From the IMG/VR virus record IMGVR_UViG_3300030419_007010, positions 1 through 64,000 of that record: a stretch of DNA of 64,000 bases; one strand, written 5' to 3'. Below the pieces are notes generated by a model. That model saw nothing but the letters and a program-made list of their open reading frames with translations, did not search any database and was not told the origin of the DNA. A program made the translations under genes and the position numbers. The number at the start of each line of letters is the position of its first letter. Position 1 is the stretch's first letter. Shown one piece after another: positions 56,352 to 64,000 of the stretch. The stretch comes from a virus.

Positions 56352-56848
56352 AGACTGTAACCTGCGCGAGCGATGACGATTGCGTCCGCTCTGTCGTATG
56401 TACCGGGTTTTGGATTACCCTGCTTTGTATATACAATATCAAAATCAGATTCGTTTGTCAATACATATTCCAAAACAACTTGTTTAGCTTTCGTTCCGCG
56501 TGGTATTTTAATTCCACACATCTTTCTTGCTGACGTAGCTGCCAAATAATCTGGCTCCATTGCAAAATGTCTATAGCAAATCCACGAGACAACACCGTTG
56601 AATCTAGAGAGAGTTGATAAAGTTTTTGCCGACGAGAATCCAGATCGGAACGATTGCAACGATTGCTCAATAAAGATCCTATCTGGCTTTATGGGAAAGC
56701 TTTCTATCTTTTCTCGAATAACCTGCGCTTTGGTAAAAAAGTTTTTATATTTGCGCAGATCCCAAACGTCGCTATGAACCAACTCTCCATTATCGTCCAC
56801 AACGGCAACACCAGTTATGCTGGTACTGACGTCTAATCCTAAAATCAT
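56321..56848 (-). CDS. RuvC-like Holliday junction resolvase
   Basis: 175 residues. RNase H-fold acidic residues of RuvC are in place: ILGLDVSTSITGVAVV (D6), PDRIFIEQSLQSFRSG (E61), and YDRADAIVIARAG (D152 and D155). It should cut four-way junctions made during recombination-dependent replication or packaging; T4 uses the unrelated gp49 for this. Located immediately before primase and overlapping it, and sharing ATGA/TAA coupling with the preceding virion gene. Family assignment is good; whether it resolves junctions or acts on other branched DNA cannot be told. Confidence 0.82.
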   Translation of the reverse strand: MILGLDVSTSITGVAVVDDNGELVHSDVWDLRKYKNFFTKAQVIREKIESFPIKPDRIFIEQSLQSFRSGFSSAKTLSTLSRFNGVVSWICYRHFAMEPDYLAATSARKMCGIKIPRGTKAKQVVLEYVLTNESDFDIVYTKQGNPKPGTYDRADAIVIARAGYSLWQKQKKEES

Positions 56849-58018
56849 TTAAAAGTCCAATTTTAATTTGAACGTATAATCCTTATCTTCTGTCTTTTTG
56901 ACTGGATTGGCAAGTTTTGCAACTGCAATTAAATTCTTATCTTTATCATAAATGCCAATTTTAGAAATATACGTCTGCTTTTCAAAGCTAGCAGTATATT
57001 CATTATACGGGCTTTTGATAATATTTTTAATAACTAAATTAGGATTTTCTTTATAATGTTTTCCAACTGTGCCTGTTTGTATGTTTTGAATCTGCCCTTT
57101 GCTAATAAAAGTCGAATTGTTGGAATTATTCAATGCAGCTTTTGGAGCATGCGCCATCATTGTTATAGTTGGAATATAATTTGTCCCTTCAAATTCTAAA
57201 TTAAAGCTCGAAGAAACAATCCTATCATAAGAATCTCCTTGAGAATTAAAGTGAATCCATTTTGGATTAGAATTTGAACCGCCGGCAATATATTTTTCTT
57301 GATGGCTCTTATCAATTCCAATAGCGTTTGTTCCTGTTAGAATTAAAAACCCTTCATTATATAATACAACGCCAGCTACAGAGCCTGAACCGATACTATC
57401 GATTGGGCCGGATTGTACTAAAGCACCGTCTCTATTTTCGTCTGTTGCTTCTGCAATCAAAGTTCCAGTAACATAAAAACTTAATTTAACTGTGCCTTTC
57501 TTTATTGAAGAGCCGTAGAAAATAGAAGGAATACTGATTAAAGTTAATTCATCTTGAGCAAGATCGTGATAAAGGCTAGCTGAATATTGATAATGAGGAT
57601 TTAGCCGAGAATAATAGTCTAAAGTAGTCCTTAAAGATTGAATCCGAGGGCGGGCATAAGTAGTAGCATAATAATCTCTAGAAATAGTGGCAGTCATCGG
57701 ATAACTTCCACTTATAACATCACCAAAATTAAAGTCAGTATTAAAATTCGAAGTCGTTATAGTTTTAAAACTAGTTGAGCTGCCTTGTTTTGTTACAAAC
57801 GGATAAACTAAATTATCATCTGGCCGATCAACACCGGGGCCTCTATTTACATTTATTTCGTAAAGATTTATATGACCGTTAGGAATATTTGGATTAGAAG
57901 AAGTTTGGCTAGTATTGTTGTAATATACCGATCCGCTCCAAGTTAATAACTCAACTTTAGGATGGGTTTGGATTCTATTACGAAATATGTCATTTTTACC
58001 AAACTTATAATAAGGCAT
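56849..58018 (-). CDS. Virion protein, paralogue of the 392-aa neighbour
   Basis: 389 residues, no known family. The C-terminal ~80 residues (NLVIKNIIKSPYNEYTASFE, then KQTYISKIGIYDKDKNLIAV and AKLANPVKKTEDKDYTFKLK) match the end of the 392-aa gene at 58055, so the two are paralogues sharing a common terminal domain. The rest is beta-rich and Ser/Thr/Asn-rich. Probably a baseplate or tail structural protein of this fibre-type cluster. The stop lies one base from the RuvC-like start. Confidence 0.6.
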   Translation of the reverse strand: MPYYKFGKNDIFRNRIQTHPKVELLTWSGSVYYNNTSQTSSNPNIPNGHINLYEINVNRGPGVDRPDDNLVYPFVTKQGSSTSFKTITTSNFNTDFNFGDVISGSYPMTATISRDYYATTYARPRIQSLRTTLDYYSRLNPHYQYSASLYHDLAQDELTLISIPSIFYGSSIKKGTVKLSFYVTGTLIAEATDENRDGALVQSGPIDSIGSGSVAGVVLYNEGFLILTGTNAIGIDKSHQEKYIAGGSNSNPKWIHFNSQGDSYDRIVSSSFNLEFEGTNYIPTITMMAHAPKAALNNSNNSTFISKGQIQNIQTGTVGKHYKENPNLVIKNIIKSPYNEYTASFEKQTYISKIGIYDKDKNLIAVAKLANPVKKTEDKDYTFKLKLDF

Positions 58019-58054
58019 AACTAATTGTTCCTATAACATTAATTAGTGTTAAGC

Positions 58055-59233
58055 CTAATAATCTAATCTAACTCTTAAAGTAAACTCCGTAGTTGGATCT
58101 TTCTTAAGTGGTTCTGAAAGTTTCGCAACAGCCAACAACTCGTTATCTGCAGAATACAAGCCAACTGTTGTGATATAAGAAACCGGCATATCTGCGGAAA
58201 CATTTTTAGTTACGAGCTTGCTATTAGAAACATATGTTGGGTTAGCACTGTAATTAAACTCGTTATGATTTGCTCTCGCATAATAAATGGTTGAGTTAAG
58301 TTCAACAGTATTATTAAAACTAACGTTACTTACTCTGTTCCTAAATCCATTACATAGAGTTTGGATTGTTGAGCCGGTGGAGTGTCGCCAGATTGGCGTG
58401 TTTGTGGTACCAAAAAAGGATGCCATTGTGCCGTGAGGCAGAGAACCAGAATCAGCAGTTGAACCGGTAGTATTATGGCTACCAGGAGAACGTCCCGCAT
58501 TATTAGCAAAAATAGATGACGTAATTACAGCGATACCTGCTTGATAATAAATTAGTCCCAGGCCAGAACCAGGAACAATATTAGCAGATGACGAATAAAG
58601 AATACCATATTCTCCTGCTGGGGAGTTTACGAAATAATTATTTGTTGCATCATAATCACCAAGAGTGAATAGGGCGTCTCGTCGTGAGCCAAAAGAAGCC
58701 GATAAGCCCGTACTGTAGTCCAGAGGAACATTGTCCCAAGAGCCGCCTGTAACGAATGATAGTGCCATGGAACCTTTCTTAACTTCGTCCTTGGTTAGAA
58801 GCCTAGCAAAAGAAACAAAGAAACATTCGTCAAGTGTCTCCCCGCCGCCAGCAATATTGCCATCGCGATCGAAGTCTCTAATTGTGCCATCTTGTTTATA
58901 TCCAGCTAGTGTTTGTGCCATCTGTGCGTAAATTCTTGATTTCTTATCCAACTGAGTCGACTCGGCGCCGGCGGAGGCCAGCGAAGACGTTATTGTTGGC
59001 GAAATGCCATAAGTAATATCAAAGATGTGATTTGCGGAAGAACTTAAATAAGGATAGTCATAAACTGACTGAAACATTCCGTGTGAAAAATTCTTAATAT
59101 TTTCTTCTGTTCCACCTTCACCTCGTTGGTAAGTGCCTGAAACGATTGTTCCTGTAATGGGGATTGCTTCATGTAATAACGTTCTAGTTGAAGTTACGTC
59201 GTTATTTGTTAAAGACTTAAAGGATGTTGCCAT
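58055..59233 (-). CDS. Virion protein, paralogue of the 389-aa neighbour
   Basis: 392 residues. The conserved end (NSKLVTKNVSADMPVSYITT, then VGLYSADNELLAVAKLSEPL and KKDPTTEFTLRVRLDY) parallels that of the preceding gene product, with Y-I-T/S-x-V/I-G-L/I-Y-x-x-D and V-A-K-L-x-x-P-x-K-K. The N-terminal part is Gly/Ser-rich beta. Structural role in tail or baseplate inferred from cluster. AGAAGG site before the ATG at 59233. The short gap (36 bases) to the next gene shows a CTAATTAAT-like stretch. Confidence 0.6.
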   Translation of the reverse strand: MATSFKSLTNNDVTSTRTLLHEAIPITGTIVSGTYQRGEGGTEENIKNFSHGMFQSVYDYPYLSSSANHIFDITYGISPTITSSLASAGAESTQLDKKSRIYAQMAQTLAGYKQDGTIRDFDRDGNIAGGGETLDECFFVSFARLLTKDEVKKGSMALSFVTGGSWDNVPLDYSTGLSASFGSRRDALFTLGDYDATNNYFVNSPAGEYGILYSSSANIVPGSGLGLIYYQAGIAVITSSIFANNAGRSPGSHNTTGSTADSGSLPHGTMASFFGTTNTPIWRHSTGSTIQTLCNGFRNRVSNVSFNNTVELNSTIYYARANHNEFNYSANPTYVSNSKLVTKNVSADMPVSYITTVGLYSADNELLAVAKLSEPLKKDPTTEFTLRVRLDY

Positions 59234-59258
59234 TTTTTATACCTTCTAAAATATTTTA

Positions 59259-60284
59259 TTATACTTTTCTAAGAAATCTAATCGGAATGTCAATTCTGTA
59301 TCCAGTTGTTACTCCGGTTACTCTTACAATTGTATCGATGTATTTAAATGTAGCTGCGGTGAGCGTGGTACCATCAGTGGTACCTAGGTTCATTCTTCCA
59401 GAGGAGCCATCTGCGGTTTCTTGTCCACCATACCTATCAAACAAGTAAGTGCTCTGTTGCAACTCTAATGATGGCTTAACGCTGAAACGTAATATGCTTC
59501 CTCTTGGGCCGGCAATAACTTGATTAGCTGCGTCAGATTGGGTGTTGGTGTTATTTGTTACCATTGAGGCATCCGCGTCAGAAACATAATAGCTAGCTAT
59601 TTCGTCGTCATCTTTGAATGCATATGCGATTGGAGATTCGGGGGTGGGCCCGGGCGGGGTAATAGAGCCAAATCGGTTATCGATCTCAATTAAATACTGC
59701 GTTTCATATAAGTCTTGATCAATCTGCAAGGACGGCGATATTTCATTCGTATCCAGACCTTGGTCAATACGAATTCCATTTGTTTGAGCATTATAATCTG
59801 CAACGGCTGCATCGTTAGGATTCCCAGCAATAACACCCTGGGCGGCTTCGCTAGCGCCGGCGGAGGATACGCATGCGTTAATCGTCTCATCTGTACATGC
59901 AATTGCGGTTAGTAATTTTTGGTTCCCTTCACCTTCAAGAGTGCCAAGCGGGGAAGCTAGCATACTCATGTTTTGAGCGACTCCATTCCTCTTAAGTCTG
60001 GGCAGGTAAAGTAAATTCGTTCTAGAAATCGAAATTAATTTTGATTTCATCGTAGAAGTATTGTTTGTAAAAGACTCTAAAATAGGCGTTTGTAGAACCT
60101 TTAAATCATAATATGCAGAACCGCTAGCATGATTCTTATCATAATTTCCATAATTTATTTCTTCGTCGCCTAAAGCAAATTTTGCAATTTTAAAGCTTCC
60201 GTCTCCTCTAGCTAATCTAAATCTTCCTGTATCTGTCAATACTGCGTCAAGAATTATGTCGCCAGAATTATCTAAAAAACCCAT
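59259..60284 (-). CDS. Probable virion structural protein
   Basis: 341 residues. N-terminus MGFLDNSGDIILDAVLTDTG with RFRLARGDGSFKIAKFALGD, a pattern I have seen in virion proteins of marine T4-like phages but without a defined function. The middle is Asn/Ala/Asp-rich and probably partly disordered; the C-terminus (FKYIDTIVRVTGVTTGYRID, then IPIRFLRKV) is beta-rich. GAGGAG ribosome site before the ATG. The 72-base gap upstream is A/T-rich with a CTAATTATT motif. Confidence 0.55.
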   Translation of the reverse strand: MGFLDNSGDIILDAVLTDTGRFRLARGDGSFKIAKFALGDEEINYGNYDKNHASGSAYYDLKVLQTPILESFTNNTSTMKSKLISISRTNLLYLPRLKRNGVAQNMSMLASPLGTLEGEGNQKLLTAIACTDETINACVSSAGASEAAQGVIAGNPNDAAVADYNAQTNGIRIDQGLDTNEISPSLQIDQDLYETQYLIEIDNRFGSITPPGPTPESPIAYAFKDDDEIASYYVSDADASMVTNNTNTQSDAANQVIAGPRGSILRFSVKPSLELQQSTYLFDRYGGQETADGSSGRMNLGTTDGTTLTAATFKYIDTIVRVTGVTTGYRIDIPIRFLRKV

Positions 60285-60356
60285 ATCACGGTCTCCTCGC
60301 TCTTAATAATTAGTATATAATATCAATAATTTACTTTTAAATCATTTAGTTAAAAT

Positions 60357-63356
60357 TTATTGTTGTCTCTGTTTGTTTGTGAATTTAAAATTAATGTCAA
60401 TTTTTCTACCAGTCTTTTTTGATGTAACTCTTAATTTATACCTTGGCACCGAGCCAGAAGGTTCGGTCCAAGTTCCTTCGCTAGGGTTATATTCTCCTGA
60501 TTCAGACGAGAAAATCTTTTTTTGTTTTACTCCAAAGTTAGGACTTATTAAATTGGGATTTTTTTGCTCATCTGCCGAAATTATATTTGAATTATTGTAA
60601 TCTAGCTCGTCTTGTCCCAAGGCCGGCTTTATTAATAAATATTTTCTAAAATCTCTAGTAGCATAAGAATCGATAGCTTCTGGAAAAGTATACTCTTTAA
60701 TCAAGGGCAGGATCGCAGCTTTAGAAACATCGCTGCCGTCTTCTAGCGTAACTAATTCAACTTCGAAAACACCCGTAGGATTAGACATATGACCATTCTC
60801 GTCAATGGCTCTAAATGTATAGTAGTATTTTTGATTCGGACTTATTGTGTCAATATATGAAGTTTTTTCAATATTTATTGGTTCCTCTATTTGAAAATCA
60901 TCATAAGACAGCGGCGCGGTAGCTGTTCTGAATATTTGATAAGACACATTTGCATCATCTGTTTGAAAATTTATAGGATCGTCCGAACCAAGACCTTGTG
61001 AATCTCTTATTTTTGAAAATTGTTCGCCGTCTTCAAGGGCTAAAGAAATAGGATCTAAAGTATAGTCACCGACGCTAGCGTTTAACATAATGAAAATTTT
61101 ATTATGGATTCCGCTAAAAGGCACAATATTAACATCCGGAGGTACAGGAGGTCTATCAAGCACAATCGTTGGCTTCGTATCTAAAACATTAAAATATGGT
61201 ACCTCAATTAGTCTTAACGAAGATTGCGTCAAAATATTAAATGAAGCTTGCATATATATATTGCCGGCAGGTTCTATTAATTCAGGAACGGGCATGCCAA
61301 ATTCTTCTTCTATACCAGCGGCTGATGTAGAACAATCTACCGGCGTATTCGAACTGTCCTCATCACAGTCCGGTACCGGCGCACCATCGGGAGGCGGATC
61401 GGACACTTCATCGGTATCCCAACTATAATAGTATTCTACGGGACCAGTATATTTATACATTGTACCGGGGACGGCGTGGTAAGCATAAACTCTATATTCA
61501 TAGTATTTATCATATTTTACCTGTGTGTCCAGAATATTAATAACACTCTGCTCGGCCATGTTTGGAACTAATATGTTTTGTATTGTGTTGCCGTTGCTGC
61601 TTTTTTCAATTCTATAAAACAAAATTTCCGATTCTTCGTTTTTCTCTCCTTTCATAATTTGTTCATAATCTCTAGATTCTTGATCTAATAATTCTACTAT
61701 TTTTGCGTTGGCAACTGTTGAGAATAAAAATTTAAGCAAAGAGTCTTGTGGATTTATAAAATCTATTTCGTTATTGGAGACAAACGTTGTTACTTCTTGG
61801 TTTTGTAAACTAAACACATCCCCGGGATTTTCCGTATATTTCTTGATTATATTGTTGAGATCCCAAGATCTTCTATCACTATCAGCTATAGTGTGCTTTT
61901 TTTGTGTTTCTGTTGTTTCTTCGGTTAGTTCCGTAAACGGGGTTATAACAGCTTCTGGTAGTGTATAAGCCACGTTAGCCATTACGGGAGCCATCATACT
62001 CGTTTGATTAAGGACATTCGCAATATTCTTCTTCTTGTTCGTATTAAAACTAATTCCGACACTCATGGGATGTTGTGATCTTACGGAATCGAACTCTTTA
62101 AGCAAATCTTTTCTAGAATCTGTTAAGCAAATATTAGTATATTTACTAGCGATTTTATCATGAATCGGGCCCGGAGAGGAGGTTCCTGCCAAAAATTGTT
62201 CTGTGCGCGCTGAATATAGTTTGTAATATAGTTCTTTATCAGAGCTACCAGCTAGCTGATGGTCTATTCCGTCGTCTCCTTTGATTGTATTGCCATTATA
62301 AAGATTGTTAAGGGTGGCATAATTTGTATCCATGCCTGTTACTTCTTGATATTCTTGCGCAAAAACTTGGCCGGCGTTTAGTTTAATCGATTCTTTAAAA
62401 ATATCACGAAAAACCAATTGATAAAATTCTGGTAATCCAGAAAACATTCCGGGTGGAGATTGTTCGTTGTCATTATAGCCGGCGATCTCCGGGAATGCAT
62501 AATACATTGGTAGCGCTTTTTCTGATATGCTTTTATCCGAAATCGTTTGCCTGTACTCATCGAAATTAAAATCAGGAGAATAGTGTACGTCTATATTCGC
62601 ATGCAGAGCCCCGGGTAAAGAATTTAAATTATTTAGTTCAGTGTTTGTAAAGGCTCGATCATATTTAAAAGAATAATCAAAAAACCATGTATCGAAGTTA
62701 ACAATTGATTTTAATTCTGCTCCAGTAGCAACTTTACTCAAACTACTATTATAGTAGCTATATGTTCCATCAACGAACAGAGATTCAAATCGTGACTTCA
62801 TCAAATTTGAATCAAAAGAATCATTTAAATGAACCAAACTAACATGAACTCTCATAGTTTCTTTTTCTTGCTTCGTGAAATCAAAAGTATATTCATCGTC
62901 AACAACAGGATCCTGAACAACAGTCTTGTCCGGCTCTATATCAAGATAGGAGCCAAACTTCAAATGCATGAAGTCCGTATGTAGATTTCCCGCTAAATCG
63001 ACACTCTTAGCAGTGTCCGGCATGCCTAAAGGAAATATCTGTGCTTCTGAAAAAGAATTAAACCAATCAACCAAAAATCTATCTTTTGCATAATACGGGC
63101 CGCCGGGGTGTTGAAACACCAATTGTTGTGTATCATCTTCGTTGATAACACTCCAGGTTGCATCAAACAAAAATCTTAACCGGTCGCTAGAATCATATAC
63201 GGAAGAAAAAATTGGATATCCATTTATTAAATCCCCTGTCTGATTAAGTTCACCAAAAGAACTTTTCGATATAGCAATCGTTTTCTTACCAATGTTAGTA
63301 GCACCGGCGCCGGCGGGGACAATTGATGAATTCATATTTGAGGCTTCTGAAGGCAT
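60357..63356 (-). CDS. Large virion protein with fibronectin III-like domains
   Basis: 999 residues. At least two fibronectin III-type beta sandwiches: about 585-650 (LFYRIEKSSNGNTIQNILVP; KYDKYYEYRVYAYHAVPG) and about 830-905 (SYQIFRTATAPLSYDDFQIE; ISPNQKYYYTFRAIDENGHM), each with the W/Y-x-Y-R/T-V-x-A pattern at the F strand. The C-terminal PRYKLRVTSKKTGRKIDINF-type segment and N-terminal ~500 residues are unassigned. FN3-bearing proteins of this kind are commonly tail or fibre components. It follows the 198-aa gene by 13 bases with a CAGGAG site. Confidence 0.6.
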   Translation of the reverse strand: MPSEASNMNSSIVPAGAGATNIGKKTIAISKSSFGELNQTGDLINGYPIFSSVYDSSDRLRFLFDATWSVINEDDTQQLVFQHPGGPYYAKDRFLVDWFNSFSEAQIFPLGMPDTAKSVDLAGNLHTDFMHLKFGSYLDIEPDKTVVQDPVVDDEYTFDFTKQEKETMRVHVSLVHLNDSFDSNLMKSRFESLFVDGTYSYYNSSLSKVATGAELKSIVNFDTWFFDYSFKYDRAFTNTELNNLNSLPGALHANIDVHYSPDFNFDEYRQTISDKSISEKALPMYYAFPEIAGYNDNEQSPPGMFSGLPEFYQLVFRDIFKESIKLNAGQVFAQEYQEVTGMDTNYATLNNLYNGNTIKGDDGIDHQLAGSSDKELYYKLYSARTEQFLAGTSSPGPIHDKIASKYTNICLTDSRKDLLKEFDSVRSQHPMSVGISFNTNKKKNIANVLNQTSMMAPVMANVAYTLPEAVITPFTELTEETTETQKKHTIADSDRRSWDLNNIIKKYTENPGDVFSLQNQEVTTFVSNNEIDFINPQDSLLKFLFSTVANAKIVELLDQESRDYEQIMKGEKNEESEILFYRIEKSSNGNTIQNILVPNMAEQSVINILDTQVKYDKYYEYRVYAYHAVPGTMYKYTGPVEYYYSWDTDEVSDPPPDGAPVPDCDEDSSNTPVDCSTSAAGIEEEFGMPVPELIEPAGNIYMQASFNILTQSSLRLIEVPYFNVLDTKPTIVLDRPPVPPDVNIVPFSGIHNKIFIMLNASVGDYTLDPISLALEDGEQFSKIRDSQGLGSDDPINFQTDDANVSYQIFRTATAPLSYDDFQIEEPINIEKTSYIDTISPNQKYYYTFRAIDENGHMSNPTGVFEVELVTLEDGSDVSKAAILPLIKEYTFPEAIDSYATRDFRKYLLIKPALGQDELDYNNSNIISADEQKNPNLISPNFGVKQKKIFSSESGEYNPSEGTWTEPSGSVPRYKLRVTSKKTGRKIDINFKFTNKQRQQ

Positions 63357-63369
63357 AGATTACTCCTGG

Positions 63370-63966
63370 TTATCCTTCTGTATTTTCAATCGTAAAATAT
63401 TCGTCATATAGCGGCACATACATGGGATCCTGTTCCGATAAAGTCGTAACATTAAACAAGGGCTCATGATAATTAACTAGTCTACAATAAACAGTATTTG
63501 AATCATCACTGTTCTGTGCGCGCATTTGTTGTAATAAATCTGGCGTTAACAATTGCCAAATAGGAGACATAACATCGCCATTGTTTTCATATCCCGTTAA
63601 AGCCTGAACCGTGAATATAGTTTTATAGTTAAAATGATAATATGTATACAATCCAAGATTTGATAGGGCGCCCAGGGCGCCTTCGCCAGGGTCGGCGGCG
63701 ACTGTCATCCAAAATTTTGTAGACGGATTTTCAGATTCTGGATGGCCATGGCTGCTAGCATGAATTAGAGATATTATTTGATTTGGTAATGCAGAAAACT
63801 TGGTGTCGATGCTAGCAAAGGAATCCCCGGCCTGTTGATGCATCTCGTATACTATATTCCATAGAAGAGAATCCGAATCTGCGAGATTATACAATTGTAA
63901 ACTATCTCTAAAATTTGGACCCAGGCTATCCGCGAGTTCATGTATAGTTGGCAAAAGTTTTTTCAT
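63370..63966 (-). CDS. Unknown protein, probably virion
   Basis: 198 residues. No recognised domain. The start MKKLLPTIHELADSLGPNFR is an amphipathic helix, followed by aromatic-rich alpha/beta (GLYTYYHFNYKTIFTVQALT). It belongs to the same operon as the FN3 protein. There is no good Shine-Dalgarno site before the ATG, and the frame stays open upstream to the right edge, so a longer form starting beyond the window cannot be excluded; the 34 bases to the edge also hold the possible end of another gene (TAG near 63982). Confidence 0.55.
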   Translation of the reverse strand: MKKLLPTIHELADSLGPNFRDSLQLYNLADSDSLLWNIVYEMHQQAGDSFASIDTKFSALPNQIISLIHASSHGHPESENPSTKFWMTVAADPGEGALGALSNLGLYTYYHFNYKTIFTVQALTGYENNGDVMSPIWQLLTPDLLQQMRAQNSDDSNTVYCRLVNYHEPLFNVTTLSEQDPMYVPLYDEYFTIENTEG

Positions 63967-64000
63967 GATAATTAATTCTAGTGCTTTTCTGGACTGTATC

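Overview
The window is an internal piece of a large tailed-phage genome of the contractile-tail (T4-like, myovirus) type. Every convincing gene lies on the minus strand, so transcription runs from base 64000 towards base 1. The assignment rests on a full set of recognisable T4-type products: large terminase, portal, prohead protease, scaffold, major capsid protein, neck proteins, tail sheath, tail tube and tape measure, plus a T4-like replication set (gp41-like helicase, gp61-like primase, gp32-like SSB, UvsX/RecA-like recombinase, gp46/47-like nuclease). The DNA is moderately AT-rich. Genes are tightly packed, often overlapping by 1 to 31 bases, and no gap exceeds 150 bases. Shine-Dalgarno (GGAG-type) sites and several good sigma70-type promoters point to an ordinary bacterial host. 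The phage bS21, class II (B12-dependent) ribonucleotide reductase and GroES-like protein are typical of aquatic phages. The host itself cannot be named from this sequence.

Layout in transcription order (right to left). 64.0-56.8 kb: virion proteins of tail/baseplate/fibre type, mostly unrecognised. 56.8-50.8 kb: RuvC-like resolvase, primase, a row of four small proteins sharing one N-terminal leader, and a fused Mre11/Rad50-type protein. 50.8-49.7 kb: three overlapping small membrane-protein genes, a probable lysis cassette. 49.7-45.9 kb: two fibre proteins ending in self-cleaving S74 chaperones. 45.8-28.6 kb: head module (terminase, portal, core proteins, protease, bS21, decoration-like and fibre-like proteins, scaffold, major capsid), closed by a terminator. 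28.5-11.7 kb: neck, sheath, tube, gp26/gp51-like, tape measure and baseplate. 11.7-4.9 kb: family A DNA polymerase, FtsZ/tubulin-like protein, SSB, RecA-like recombinase, 5' nuclease, helicase. 4.8-0 kb: class II ribonucleotide reductase, GroES-like protein, a secreted lytic transglycosylase, a nucleotidyltransferase-like protein and a truncated leader protein.

Points of most interest are: (1) a modular N-terminal leader of the form MxITKxxLxxIIKEE on several unrelated small proteins, carrying an (I/L)xE match to the T4 prohead-protease cleavage rule, which may be a capsid-targeting signal for injected internal proteins; two neighbouring copies share a perfect 64-bp repeat. (2) A divergent FtsZ/tubulin-like protein overlapping the polymerase gene. 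(3) A phage ribosomal protein bS21. (4) An Mre11-Rad50 fusion. (5) An exonuclease-less family A polymerase within an otherwise T4-like replisome. (6) A nested, structured intergenic element between SSB and recA.
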